From CAKZNE01 sp002695025 (GTDB lineage Bacteria > Bacteroidota > Bacteroidia > Flavobacteriales > Schleiferiaceae): a stretch of 64,000 nucleotides of DNA. This document shows, piece after piece, positions 51,542 through 60,407 of this stretch (position 1 is its first letter; each line of letters opens with the position of its first letter). Below the pieces are notes generated by a model. It made no database searches. It saw only the letters and a list, made by a program, of their open reading frames with translations, and was not told the DNA's origin. The position numbers and the translations under genes are program-made. The stretch spans positions 620,001-684,000 of the forward strand of contig CAJWML010000001.1 in NCBI GenBank assembly GCA_913043285.1, written 5' to 3'.

Positions 51542-54500
51542 ATGAGAAAATTACTATTCTCAATGACGTTGCTATTGGCAACGTCTATGAGTTTGCTCTT
51601 CGGACAAACAAATGTTGTTGTGGGAGACACGGCAGGATTGGATACCTATTCGTATGGTCCTATCTACCGGTCAAGTGCTTCTTCGAGTTTTAATTATTGT
51701 ACCTACGGCTACATTTTTGCTTCTTCAGAAATAGGCTTACCGGTGGGAACCACCATCAATAAGATAGCCTGGAAGAAACAGACCGCCAGTACACTTACAG
51801 GAGGGCTATGCGACCTTACCATAAGGATGAAAGAGTCCGCACGTTCCACCTGGGGTTCTACCGAAAGGTATGATACTCTTACCTCCTCATCGTATACCGT
51901 GGTGTACTCCAGTACAACTCAGGATATCACGGGTGCAGCAAACACCTGGGTAGAGTTCACCCTCTCCACTCCTATTGTGTACAACGGAGGAACCCTTGAG
52001 GTTACTGTAGACTTCAATCGTGATGGAGCCACCAGTGATGGCGCCATTGATTGGTACTATGAAACGGCTACCGGTAAAGGAGTAGGTAGGGCTGCCAGTA
52101 CTGCGCCCACCGCCTCGGCCACTACGTCCAGTACCTACAGTGGAAGAAGACCGGCAACTCGTTTTAATGTTACTTATCCTGCAGGTGCTTGCTTGCCGCC
52201 TACTTCATTGAGCGCTACAGTGCTCAATTACCAGTCTGCGCAGATAGATTGGGTTACCGGGGGTGCCTCAAACTGGAATATAGAGTATGGTGTTTCCGGT
52301 TTTACACTAGGAACAGGCACCATGATGAATGCTTCCAGTAACTCCGTGAGTTTAAACAGCCTTTCCGGTAATACAACTTATGACGTTTATGTAAGAGATA
52401 GCTGCGGACCAGGAGACGTGAGCCCATGGGCTTCTACATCATTTACAACACCTTGCAGCCCCAGTTCAGTCCCAACGATTATCGATTTCACAGGTGCCTT
52501 TCCGCCTTCATGTTGGGTGGAAGGTGATGGTGGCAACCCAGCAACCGGTCCCACTACTCTGGGAACGGGTGCGTGGACAACCGATGGTTTCGGTAACGTA
52601 GGCACATCAGGTGCTATGAAGATAAATCTTTTCAATGTAGGTGATCAGGACTGGGTCATCACCTCTGAATTTGATCTTACTACTGGAGGCCCTTACCAAC
52701 TGGAATTTGATTTTGGAGTATTTGTTTTTGGAAACACGTCCAGCGGTACACTCGGGTCCGATGACGAGGTTCAGGTGTTGGTAAGCACAGATAATGGTGT
52801 TACTTGGACCAACTTGGCTACTTATAACAATTCGTACATCACCAATGCAGGTGGTAATCATGAGATTATTGACCTCGCAGCCTATAGTGGTAATACTATT
52901 AGGCTTGCCTTCTGGGCTTCCGAAGGAACCGTGGATGATCCTGAGGACATGGATGTTATGGTGGATAATTTTGAAATTCGCCTTACACCCTCATGCCAGG
53001 AACCTAGCTCTTTAGGGGTGACCAATACTTCTGATGTTTTTACGGATGTGTATTGGACTCCAGGTGGAGCCTCAAACTGGAACGTGGAATATGGTCCAAC
53101 CGGCTTCAGCATTGGTAACGGAACCTACGTTTCCGCTGCGGATGATACAACTGCTATTACCGGTCTTACAGCAGCTACTACCTACGATTATTATGTTCGC
53201 GATAGCTGCGGCCCGGGTGACGTAAGTATATGGATTGGACCGTTCACCTTTACCACCCTGCCCTGTAGTGCGGCTAACCAGTGTGTATTCACCGTGGATA
53301 TGTTTGACAGCTTTGGAGATGGATGGAACGGTAATGAGTTTGGTATCATACAAAGCGGGGTATTGGTTGCTCAATTCGGACAGGGTTTCACTACCGGTAG
53401 CAGCTTTGGTCCTGCCAACGCGTCCCTGTGTGACAGTATTATGGCCTATGTGGTAGTAACCGCAGACGGCACCTTTAATGACGAATGTAGTTTTGATATT
53501 ACCGATCCTTTTGGAGTATTAGCAGCCAGCTTTGCCAGCGGTAATAACTTCAATTTAGGAGATACCCTGGCCAGCTTTATGGCCTTATGTTCACCTCCCG
53601 CCTGTGCAGATCCTACTAATTTGGGCAACTATGATGTAATGGTTGGTAGCGCCAATATATACTGGAGTGACTTTGGCACAGGTACCAGCTGGACCGTGGA
53701 ATACGGCCCTGCCGGGTTCACCCCCGGAAACGGAACTACCGTTGTGGCTTTTAATGATACCGTTAATCTTTCTGGACTTAACGCGGCCACAACCTATGAC
53801 GTTTATGTACAAGCTAATTGCGCGTCATCATCTTCAGCACAAGTAGGTCCTACTACCTTTACAACTACTTGTGTAACAGTACCTGCTCCTTATACGTATG
53901 ATTTTGAAATAGCTACTGTGGGTCATTGGGATGGTTTGGATAATTGCTGGGAAGTTATTTCCAACAACCCCGGAACCACTGCCAGTGGTGGTTATTCCTG
54001 GGAATTCAGGAACACTGCACAGACCACATCAGGAACCGGTACCGGTCCTGACAGAGACCATAGCCTGGCCCCTGCTGTTGGTGGTGTGTTTGCCACCGCT
54101 GATGTGTCCGGATCCACTTCGGGTACAGATTCAACTATGTTGATCTCACCCATGGTAGATATAAGCTCACTTACCAATCCTCAACTTAGATTCTGGTACC
54201 ATAAGTGGGGCACCAATATGCCGGATCTTCAGGTGGATATTTATGATGGTCTTACCTGGACCAACGATTATCTGGTTATTCCAGGTGTTACCAATACCTC
54301 TCCCTCTGATCCTTACATCGAAGCTAAGATCATTTTGAGCGGCTTTGCCTCTGATAGTGTGCAAGTTCGTTTCCGTATTGTGAGTGATGGCTGCTGCCAG
54401 GGAGATATCGGTCTGGATGACTTTTCCATTGCCGAGGCTCCCGCATGTGCTGCTCCATCAGCATTGGGTGTAACCAACCTTTCAGATGTTTCAACTGATG

Positions 54501-57500
54501 TATACTGGACTTCAGGAGGCGCTTCCAACTGGAATATCGAATATGGCCCTACCGGCTTTAGCGTTGGTAGTGGAACCTATGTTTCAGCTGCCAATGATAC
54601 AACGGCCCTCACAGGCCTCACTGCGGTAACCACCTACGATTTTTATGTACGTGATAGCTGCGGTATGGATGATGTGAGTACCTGGACAGGCCCCTTTACT
54701 TTTACAACTTTACCTTGTAGCCCGGCTGATCAGTGTGTCTATACAGTGGATATGTTTGATAGTTTCGGTGACGGGTGGAACGGTAACGTTTTCGGTATTA
54801 TGCAGAGCGGTGTGATCGTAGCCCAGTTCGGTCAGGGCTTTACCACCGGCACCAACTTTGGTCCCGCCAACGCATCCCTGTGTGATAGTATTATGGCCTA
54901 TGTAGTGGTAACTGTAGACGGTACCTTTAATGACGAATGTAGTTTTGATGTTAACAATCCATTCGGTGCTCAGGCAGCCACATTTGCCGGAGGTTTACAG
55001 TTTAGCCAGGGAGATACCCTCATCAGCTTCATGGCATCCTGTACTCCACCTGCTTGTGCTGATCCAGCTAACCTCGGTGCTTTCAACATAAGTGATGTAA
55101 GTGTAGATGTGTATTGGAAAGACCTTGTGGGTAATGCAGCCAATTGGAATGTAGAATACGGACCAACCGGCTTTACACAAGGAACCGGCACCAGTGTGGC
55201 GTCTGCCAATGATACTACTGCCCTTACTGGCCTTACCGCTGCTACCACTTATGACTTTTACGTTCAGGCTGATTGTGGCGGAGCCATTTCAAATTGGGTA
55301 GGTCCATTTACCTTCACCACTGCGGCTTGTGCCCTTTCTGCTCAGTGCGTCTATACGGTGGATATGTTCGATAGTTTCGGTGACGGATGGAATGGCAACG
55401 TTTTCGGTATTGTTCAAAACGGAGTTATAGTAGAGCAATTTGGAATAGGCTTTACCAACGGTACCACCTTTGGTCCGGCAAGCCCCATGCTGTGCGACAG
55501 CCTTCCCACTTATGTGGTGGTAACCGTAGATGGGTCGTTTAATGACGAATGTAGCTTCACCATCACTACTCCTTACGGGTCGCCTGCAGCCAATTTTGCG
55601 GGAGGCGTGCAGTTTAGTGCAGGTGATACTTTGGCTACATTCACTACTCAATGTACTCCTCCTCCATGTCCGGATCCATTCAACGTAAATATTACCGGAG
55701 TAACATCTACTTCAGTGAATTTTGCGTTCTCTGTGGGATCAGGCACCGCATTCAACTTTGAGGTGGGCCCCGCTGGCTTTATGCAAGGTACAGGTACAGT
55801 AAGCTCAGGAAGCAATCCTGGCTCTATAAGCGGCCTGATGCCCAATACAGTATATGATCTTTATATCCAGAATAACTGTACGGGTACCGGTGACGGTACA
55901 TCCAACTGGGTTGGCCCCATTACGTTTACAACTGCCTGTGTTCCTTTTGTAGCCCCATACTCTGAGAGCTTTGATGGAGGCACATGGATCGCTTCAACCA
56001 GCTTTAATGGTGCTGGTGATACTATTGATAACTGCTGGGATCGTAACCCCGCTCCCAACGCCTATAGCTGGACGGTGCGTGGCCCGGGAACAGTTAGCTT
56101 TACTACCGGTCCTGATGGTGATAACAGCGGTACCGGCAAGTATATGATGCTGGAAGGAAGTAATGGCGCAGCCGGTAATGTAGCTGAGTTGTATACACCC
56201 ATTATTGATGTTAGTGCCCTGGTTCGTCCGGAACTGTCCTTCTACTATCACATGAATGTGAATACGGGTGACAGTATTTTTGTAGACATTCAGGATAGCA
56301 GCGGTACATGGCACAATAAAGTGCTGGTTCTGGGCAAGGTGCAAACCGCTCAAAGTGATCCTTACGAAAAGGCTAGTATAGACCTTAACGCCTATGGAGA
56401 CACCGTATCAGCGCGTTTCCGCTCGGTGAAATCTGCCTTCTTTAATGGTGATATGGCTATAGATGATGTGGCATTTGATAATGCTCCTCTGTGCCCTGAA
56501 CCACAACTTCTTGCCCTGGTCGGTGCTAACAGTAGCTCTGCGGTTATTTCCTTCAACTCCACAGGAACTTCCTTCAATTACGAGGTAGGCCCCACAGGGT
56601 TTATGCAGGGAACCGGAGCTACGGGAACCGGAGGTAAACCACTTACTGTTAACGGGCTTTCTCCCAATACTACTTATGATGTATATGTTCAAAACGACTG
56701 TTCCGGCAGTGCTAATGGCACTTCAGGCTGGGTTGGACCACTTACTTTTACAACCTCTTGTGTTCCTTTCGCAGCACCGTATAGCTACGATTTTGAAATA
56801 GGAACGGTAGGCCACTGGGATGGTGTAGACAATTGTTGGGAATTTATATCCAACAATCCCGGAACTTCTTCCAGTGGAGGTTACTCCTGGGAGTTGAGGA
56901 ATACCCCTCAAACCACTTCAGGAACCGGAACCGGTCCTGACCGTGACCATACGTTGGCTCCGGCAACTGGTGGTGTATTTGTAACAGCAGACGTTTCAGG
57001 TTCTTCTGCAGGAACAGACTCTACCATGCTGATATCACCGTTTATTGATGTAACGTCCCTTACCACACCCGAGCTACGTTTCTATTACCACAAGTGGGGA
57101 ACGAATATGCCGGATCTGCACGTGGACGTATTTGACGGAAGCTGGACCAATGATTATATGGTAATCCCCGGGGTTACTCAAACATCACCTTCAGATCCTT
57201 ATCTGTTGGCTAAGACTGAGCTGCTTGGCTTTGGTGATACCATACAGGTACGTTTCCGTGCCGTTAGTGATGGTTGCTGCCAGGGAGACATAGGGTTGGA
57301 TGACTTCTCCATTACAGAAGCACCCATTTGCCCTGAGCCTAACTCCATTTCCAGCGGTATAATCACCAATACTTCGGCTGAAATAAATGTTTCTTCCAGT
57401 GGTTCCAGCTTCAATTATGAGTGGGGCCCCGCAGGATTTACACAAGGAACAGGTTCCACAGCTAATGGTGGTAAACCATACACTATTACGGGTCTTACTC

Positions 57501-60181
57501 CTGCTACCTGTTACGATGTATACGTGCAGAACGATTGTTCCGGAACTGGTAATGGCATCTCTACCTGGGTAGGGCCTTATTCCTTCTGTACTGCGGTATG
57601 TGATACTTCAGAGTCCTGTCTCTATACTGTAGACTTGTTCGACAGCTTTGGTGACGGATGGAACGGTGCGATCATTACCTTCCGCCAGAATGGAGTTGAT
57701 GTAGGAACCCTTGGCCAGGGCTTTACCGGAGGTACACAGCTTTTAGGTCAGACTATCTCACTATGCGACAGTATGCCTACGCAGGTAGTTCTTACCAATC
57801 CGGGAGGATTCTCCAGTGAGATCGGTTTCGATATAACCACACCTTATGGTGTTGTGGAGGCCTCCTTCCAGGCAAGTGCCAATATCCCGGCCAATACAGT
57901 GTTGGCATCCTTTACAGTTCTCTGTGATGCGCCCTCCTGTTTTGCCCCAACTGCCCTGGGTGCTAACCCCTTATCCACTTCCGATGCACAGATTTTCTGG
58001 ACCCCCGGAAGTGCTACGAACTGGAACATTCAGTACGGGCCTAAAGGCTTTGCTGTAGGTAGTGGAACTTCTGCCACTTCAGCTAATGATACTACAGTGA
58101 TCACCGGTTTGGCAGCAGCCACACAATATGATTTCTATGTACGTGATAGTTGCGGCCCTGGCGATGTGTCCATCTGGGCCGGCCCTTTCACCTTCTACAC
58201 TGAAGTTTGTGATACCACCGATAAGTGTAACTATATGGTAGATCTGTTTGATACCTTCGGTGACGGATGGAACGGTGCTGAGATCACTTTCTACCAGAAT
58301 GGTATTCCGGTTACTACCATCGGTAGTGGCTTTACTACAGGAACCTCTTTCGGGCCGGTTTCAGTGGCATTGTGCGATAGCATGCCTACCGTGGTAAGGA
58401 TAACACAACTGGGTGGTTTCCCTGCAGAAATAGGTTTTGATGTGTATGATCCGTTTGGAACGATCCTGGTAGGTTCGCATACCGCACGGGGAGGCCTGTC
58501 AGTAGATGATAGCTTAACCAGCTTTACCACTAACTGTACACCTCCAAGCTGTCCTCCGCCTACCAACGCTACCCTGGTAAGTACTTCTTCCACTTCAGCT
58601 ACGGTTAGCTGGATTGGTGGTGGCGTAGGCACAAACTATAACGTTGAGTACGGCCCTGCCGGCTATACTCCCGGAAGCGGAACCATATTGAGTACAACGG
58701 CTTCTCCGTTTATGATCTCAGGATTAACCCCTGCTACCTGCTACGATGTATATGTTCGGGATAGTTGCGGTCTTGGTGACGTAAGTGTCTGGATCGGACC
58801 TATCAGCTTATGTACGGAATGTGTGTCGTACATGGCGCCTTACAGCTATGACTTTGAAGGAGCCTCTGTAGGCCATTGGGATGGTGTGGACAGTTGCTGG
58901 ACTATCATTTCCAACAACCCCGGAACTTCTTCCAGCGGAGGTTATTCCTGGGAATTCAGAAACACTCCTCAAACCACATCCGGCACCTCTACCGGTCCGG
59001 ATCGTGATAATACCCTGGCTCCGGCTACGGGAGGGGTGTTCGTAACTGCGGATGTATCAGGATCAACTGCCGGAGATTCCACTATGCTGATCTCTCCAAT
59101 GATCAATCTGAGCAATATCTCCAATCCCGAACTGAAGTACTACTTCCACATGTTCGGAACGCAGATGGCTGACCTCCACGTGGATGTTAATGCCGGAAGC
59201 GGATGGGACAGAGACTTGAACCTGCTTACCGGTCAGTTCAACACTTCACAGTCCGATCCTTATAATGATACCATAGTTGACCTTTCAGCGTACAGCGGTA
59301 TGACTATTCAGGTTCGTTTCCGTGGAGTGTCCAACGGTTGCTGTGCTGGCGATATCGCCCTGGATGATATCTCAATCACCGGAGCAGCGGTAGCTTGCCC
59401 TGCACCTTCTGCCCTGGCAGCGGGTAGCATTACCTGTAACCAGGCTGCTTTGAGCTGGACTGCTGGTAGTGGTACAACCCAATCCAGCATCGTGGAATAC
59501 GGAACCACCGGTTTCAGCATTGGATCAGGAACCGTAGTAACTACTTCCAATGTTACTACTACCGTGACCGGTCTGCAGCCAGGAACCAGTTATGACTTCT
59601 ACGTTAGGGATATATGCGCTTCTGGTGATACCAGTGCACCTGCGGGGCCATTTACCTTTGTTACGGTATCCGGTCCTCTGAATGCAGGCTTTAGCTATGT
59701 GCTTGGTTCTGCAACCATGACCAACCTTGCGGTTACCTTTACCGATAATTCAGTAGGTGCTACATCATGGAGCTGGAACTTTGGTGACGGTAATACCGCT
59801 GCCACTCAAAACCCTGTGCATAACTATACCAACAATGGAGGTTATCAGGTTACGCTGACCATTACAGGTCCTTGTGGTACCGATACCTTCCAGGATTCCG
59901 TTACTATTGCGGGAATCAACCTGGATGAGAACTTGGCTGGTAAGGACGTTATGGTGTATCCTAATCCTACTTCCGGAAAGGTATATATTGAAAACCACGG
60001 CATAGGAACTCAATCTATGCTGGTTGAGGTATACGCTCTTAATGGCAAACTCCTCAAGAGAGAAAATTTCAATGGCAACGATCGCGCTGAGGTAGATCTT
60101 AGCAAGTTTGCCCGTGGAATTTACAACCTGAGAGTTACCACTGATGAAGGTGTGATTATCCGAAGGATCTCACGCCAATAA
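51542..60181 (+). CDS. Giant T9SS-secreted mosaic adhesin-like protein 2 (2879 aa)
   Basis: An exported surface protein of 2879 residues with signal peptide (ending 'MSLLFGQ'). A unique N-terminal beta domain (about 25-215) is followed by eleven fibronectin type III modules. Interleaved with them are one 'NPATGP' choice-of-anchor-J module, four MAM-like modules (for example 'YSYDFEIGTVGHWDGVDNCW'), and five cysteine-bounded modules with D-[ST]-F-G-D-G-W-N-G at residues 589, 1073, 1277, 2034 and 2237. One PKD domain ('SWSWNFGDG') precedes the type A sorting domain ('VYPNPTSGKVYIEN'). Several modules are very similar at DNA level, which suggests recent internal duplication. MAM modules keep a 'DGCCQGDIGLDDFSI' metal-site-like ending. 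Probably cell-surface adhesion; no catalytic domain is seen. Confidence 0.88.
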   Translation: MRKLLFSMTLLLATSMSLLFGQTNVVVGDTAGLDTYSYGPIYRSSASSSFNYCTYGYIFASSEIGLPVGTTINKIAWKKQTASTLTGGLCDLTIRMKESARSTWGSTERYDTLTSSSYTVVYSSTTQDITGAANTWVEFTLSTPIVYNGGTLEVTVDFNRDGATSDGAIDWYYETATGKGVGRAASTAPTASATTSSTYSGRRPATRFNVTYPAGACLPPTSLSATVLNYQSAQIDWVTGGASNWNIEYGVSGFTLGTGTMMNASSNSVSLNSLSGNTTYDVYVRDSCGPGDVSPWASTSFTTPCSPSSVPTIIDFTGAFPPSCWVEGDGGNPATGPTTLGTGAWTTDGFGNVGTSGAMKINLFNVGDQDWVITSEFDLTTGGPYQLEFDFGVFVFGNTSSGTLGSDDEVQVLVSTDNGVTWTNLATYNNSYITNAGGNHEIIDLAAYSGNTIRLAFWASEGTVDDPEDMDVMVDNFEIRLTPSCQEPSSLGVTNTSDVFTDVYWTPGGASNWNVEYGPTGFSIGNGTYVSAADDTTAITGLTAATTYDYYVRDSCGPGDVSIWIGPFTFTTLPCSAANQCVFTVDMFDSFGDGWNGNEFGIIQSGVLVAQFGQGFTTGSSFGPANASLCDSIMAYVVVTADGTFNDECSFDITDPFGVLAASFASGNNFNLGDTLASFMALCSPPACADPTNLGNYDVMVGSANIYWSDFGTGTSWTVEYGPAGFTPGNGTTVVAFNDTVNLSGLNAATTYDVYVQANCASSSSAQVGPTTFTTTCVTVPAPYTYDFEIATVGHWDGLDNCWEVISNNPGTTASGGYSWEFRNTAQTTSGTGTGPDRDHSLAPAVGGVFATADVSGSTSGTDSTMLISPMVDISSLTNPQLRFWYHKWGTNMPDLQVDIYDGLTWTNDYLVIPGVTNTSPSDPYIEAKIILSGFASDSVQVRFRIVSDGCCQGDIGLDDFSIAEAPACAAPSALGVTNLSDVSTDVYWTSGGASNWNIEYGPTGFSVGSGTYVSAANDTTALTGLTAVTTYDFYVRDSCGMDDVSTWTGPFTFTTLPCSPADQCVYTVDMFDSFGDGWNGNVFGIMQSGVIVAQFGQGFTTGTNFGPANASLCDSIMAYVVVTVDGTFNDECSFDVNNPFGAQAATFAGGLQFSQGDTLISFMASCTPPACADPANLGAFNISDVSVDVYWKDLVGNAANWNVEYGPTGFTQGTGTSVASANDTTALTGLTAATTYDFYVQADCGGAISNWVGPFTFTTAACALSAQCVYTVDMFDSFGDGWNGNVFGIVQNGVIVEQFGIGFTNGTTFGPASPMLCDSLPTYVVVTVDGSFNDECSFTITTPYGSPAANFAGGVQFSAGDTLATFTTQCTPPPCPDPFNVNITGVTSTSVNFAFSVGSGTAFNFEVGPAGFMQGTGTVSSGSNPGSISGLMPNTVYDLYIQNNCTGTGDGTSNWVGPITFTTACVPFVAPYSESFDGGTWIASTSFNGAGDTIDNCWDRNPAPNAYSWTVRGPGTVSFTTGPDGDNSGTGKYMMLEGSNGAAGNVAELYTPIIDVSALVRPELSFYYHMNVNTGDSIFVDIQDSSGTWHNKVLVLGKVQTAQSDPYEKASIDLNAYGDTVSARFRSVKSAFFNGDMAIDDVAFDNAPLCPEPQLLALVGANSSSAVISFNSTGTSFNYEVGPTGFMQGTGATGTGGKPLTVNGLSPNTTYDVYVQNDCSGSANGTSGWVGPLTFTTSCVPFAAPYSYDFEIGTVGHWDGVDNCWEFISNNPGTSSSGGYSWELRNTPQTTSGTGTGPDRDHTLAPATGGVFVTADVSGSSAGTDSTMLISPFIDVTSLTTPELRFYYHKWGTNMPDLHVDVFDGSWTNDYMVIPGVTQTSPSDPYLLAKTELLGFGDTIQVRFRAVSDGCCQGDIGLDDFSITEAPICPEPNSISSGIITNTSAEINVSSSGSSFNYEWGPAGFTQGTGSTANGGKPYTITGLTPATCYDVYVQNDCSGTGNGISTWVGPYSFCTAVCDTSESCLYTVDLFDSFGDGWNGAIITFRQNGVDVGTLGQGFTGGTQLLGQTISLCDSMPTQVVLTNPGGFSSEIGFDITTPYGVVEASFQASANIPANTVLASFTVLCDAPSCFAPTALGANPLSTSDAQIFWTPGSATNWNIQYGPKGFAVGSGTSATSANDTTVITGLAAATQYDFYVRDSCGPGDVSIWAGPFTFYTEVCDTTDKCNYMVDLFDTFGDGWNGAEITFYQNGIPVTTIGSGFTTGTSFGPVSVALCDSMPTVVRITQLGGFPAEIGFDVYDPFGTILVGSHTARGGLSVDDSLTSFTTNCTPPSCPPPTNATLVSTSSTSATVSWIGGGVGTNYNVEYGPAGYTPGSGTILSTTASPFMISGLTPATCYDVYVRDSCGLGDVSVWIGPISLCTECVSYMAPYSYDFEGASVGHWDGVDSCWTIISNNPGTSSSGGYSWEFRNTPQTTSGTSTGPDRDNTLAPATGGVFVTADVSGSTAGDSTMLISPMINLSNISNPELKYYFHMFGTQMADLHVDVNAGSGWDRDLNLLTGQFNTSQSDPYNDTIVDLSAYSGMTIQVRFRGVSNGCCAGDIALDDISITGAAVACPAPSALAAGSITCNQAALSWTAGSGTTQSSIVEYGTTGFSIGSGTVVTTSNVTTTVTGLQPGTSYDFYVRDICASGDTSAPAGPFTFVTVSGPLNAGFSYVLGSATMTNLAVTFTDNSVGATSWSWNFGDGNTAATQNPVHNYTNNGGYQVTLTITGPCGTDTFQDSVTIAGINLDENLAGKDVMVYPNPTSGKVYIENHGIGTQSMLVEVYALNGKLLKRENFNGNDRAEVDLSKFARGIYNLRVTTDEGVIIRRISRQ
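53281..58550 (+). repeat. Five dispersed copies of the GDGWNG module in giant gene 2
   Basis: Modules of about 105 codons begin near 53281, 54730, 55336, 57610 and 58213, each spaced by one or more other modules. The first three share long identical DNA stretches, including TTTAATGACGAATGTAG at the same module position, while the last two are more diverged. This is the repeat most likely to recombine or to confuse assembly. Confidence 0.75.
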
Positions 60182-60204
60182 TCCTCAAGGAAATAGTTAA
60201 TGAG

Positions 60205-60231
60205 AAAGCCCCCGTTTCGGGGGCTTTTTTT
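60205..60231 (+). terminator. Intrinsic terminator after giant gene 2
   Basis: Perfect 10 bp stem AAAGCCCCCG / CGGGGGCTTT with a TTT loop and a T tail. Confidence 0.9.
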
Positions 60232-60407
60232 ATTTACCGTGCCCGTTAAAATGAAATTTTCAAGATAGGGGGTAAATAGATAAAGGTTTAATGCATTGAA
60301 CTACAGTTGTATAAAGTAAACCTGAGTGGTTGAATTTTAATGCAGGTATAAGGTGTCTGATAATTAATTAATTTCATAGTCCTATTCTAAACTTAAATGA
60401 AAGAACC

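Noticed and set aside
51542..60181. CRISPR-like or tandem DNA repeat array
   Set aside because: Regular repetition is explained by protein modules in one open reading frame; repeats are long, imperfect and have no spacers of uniform length.
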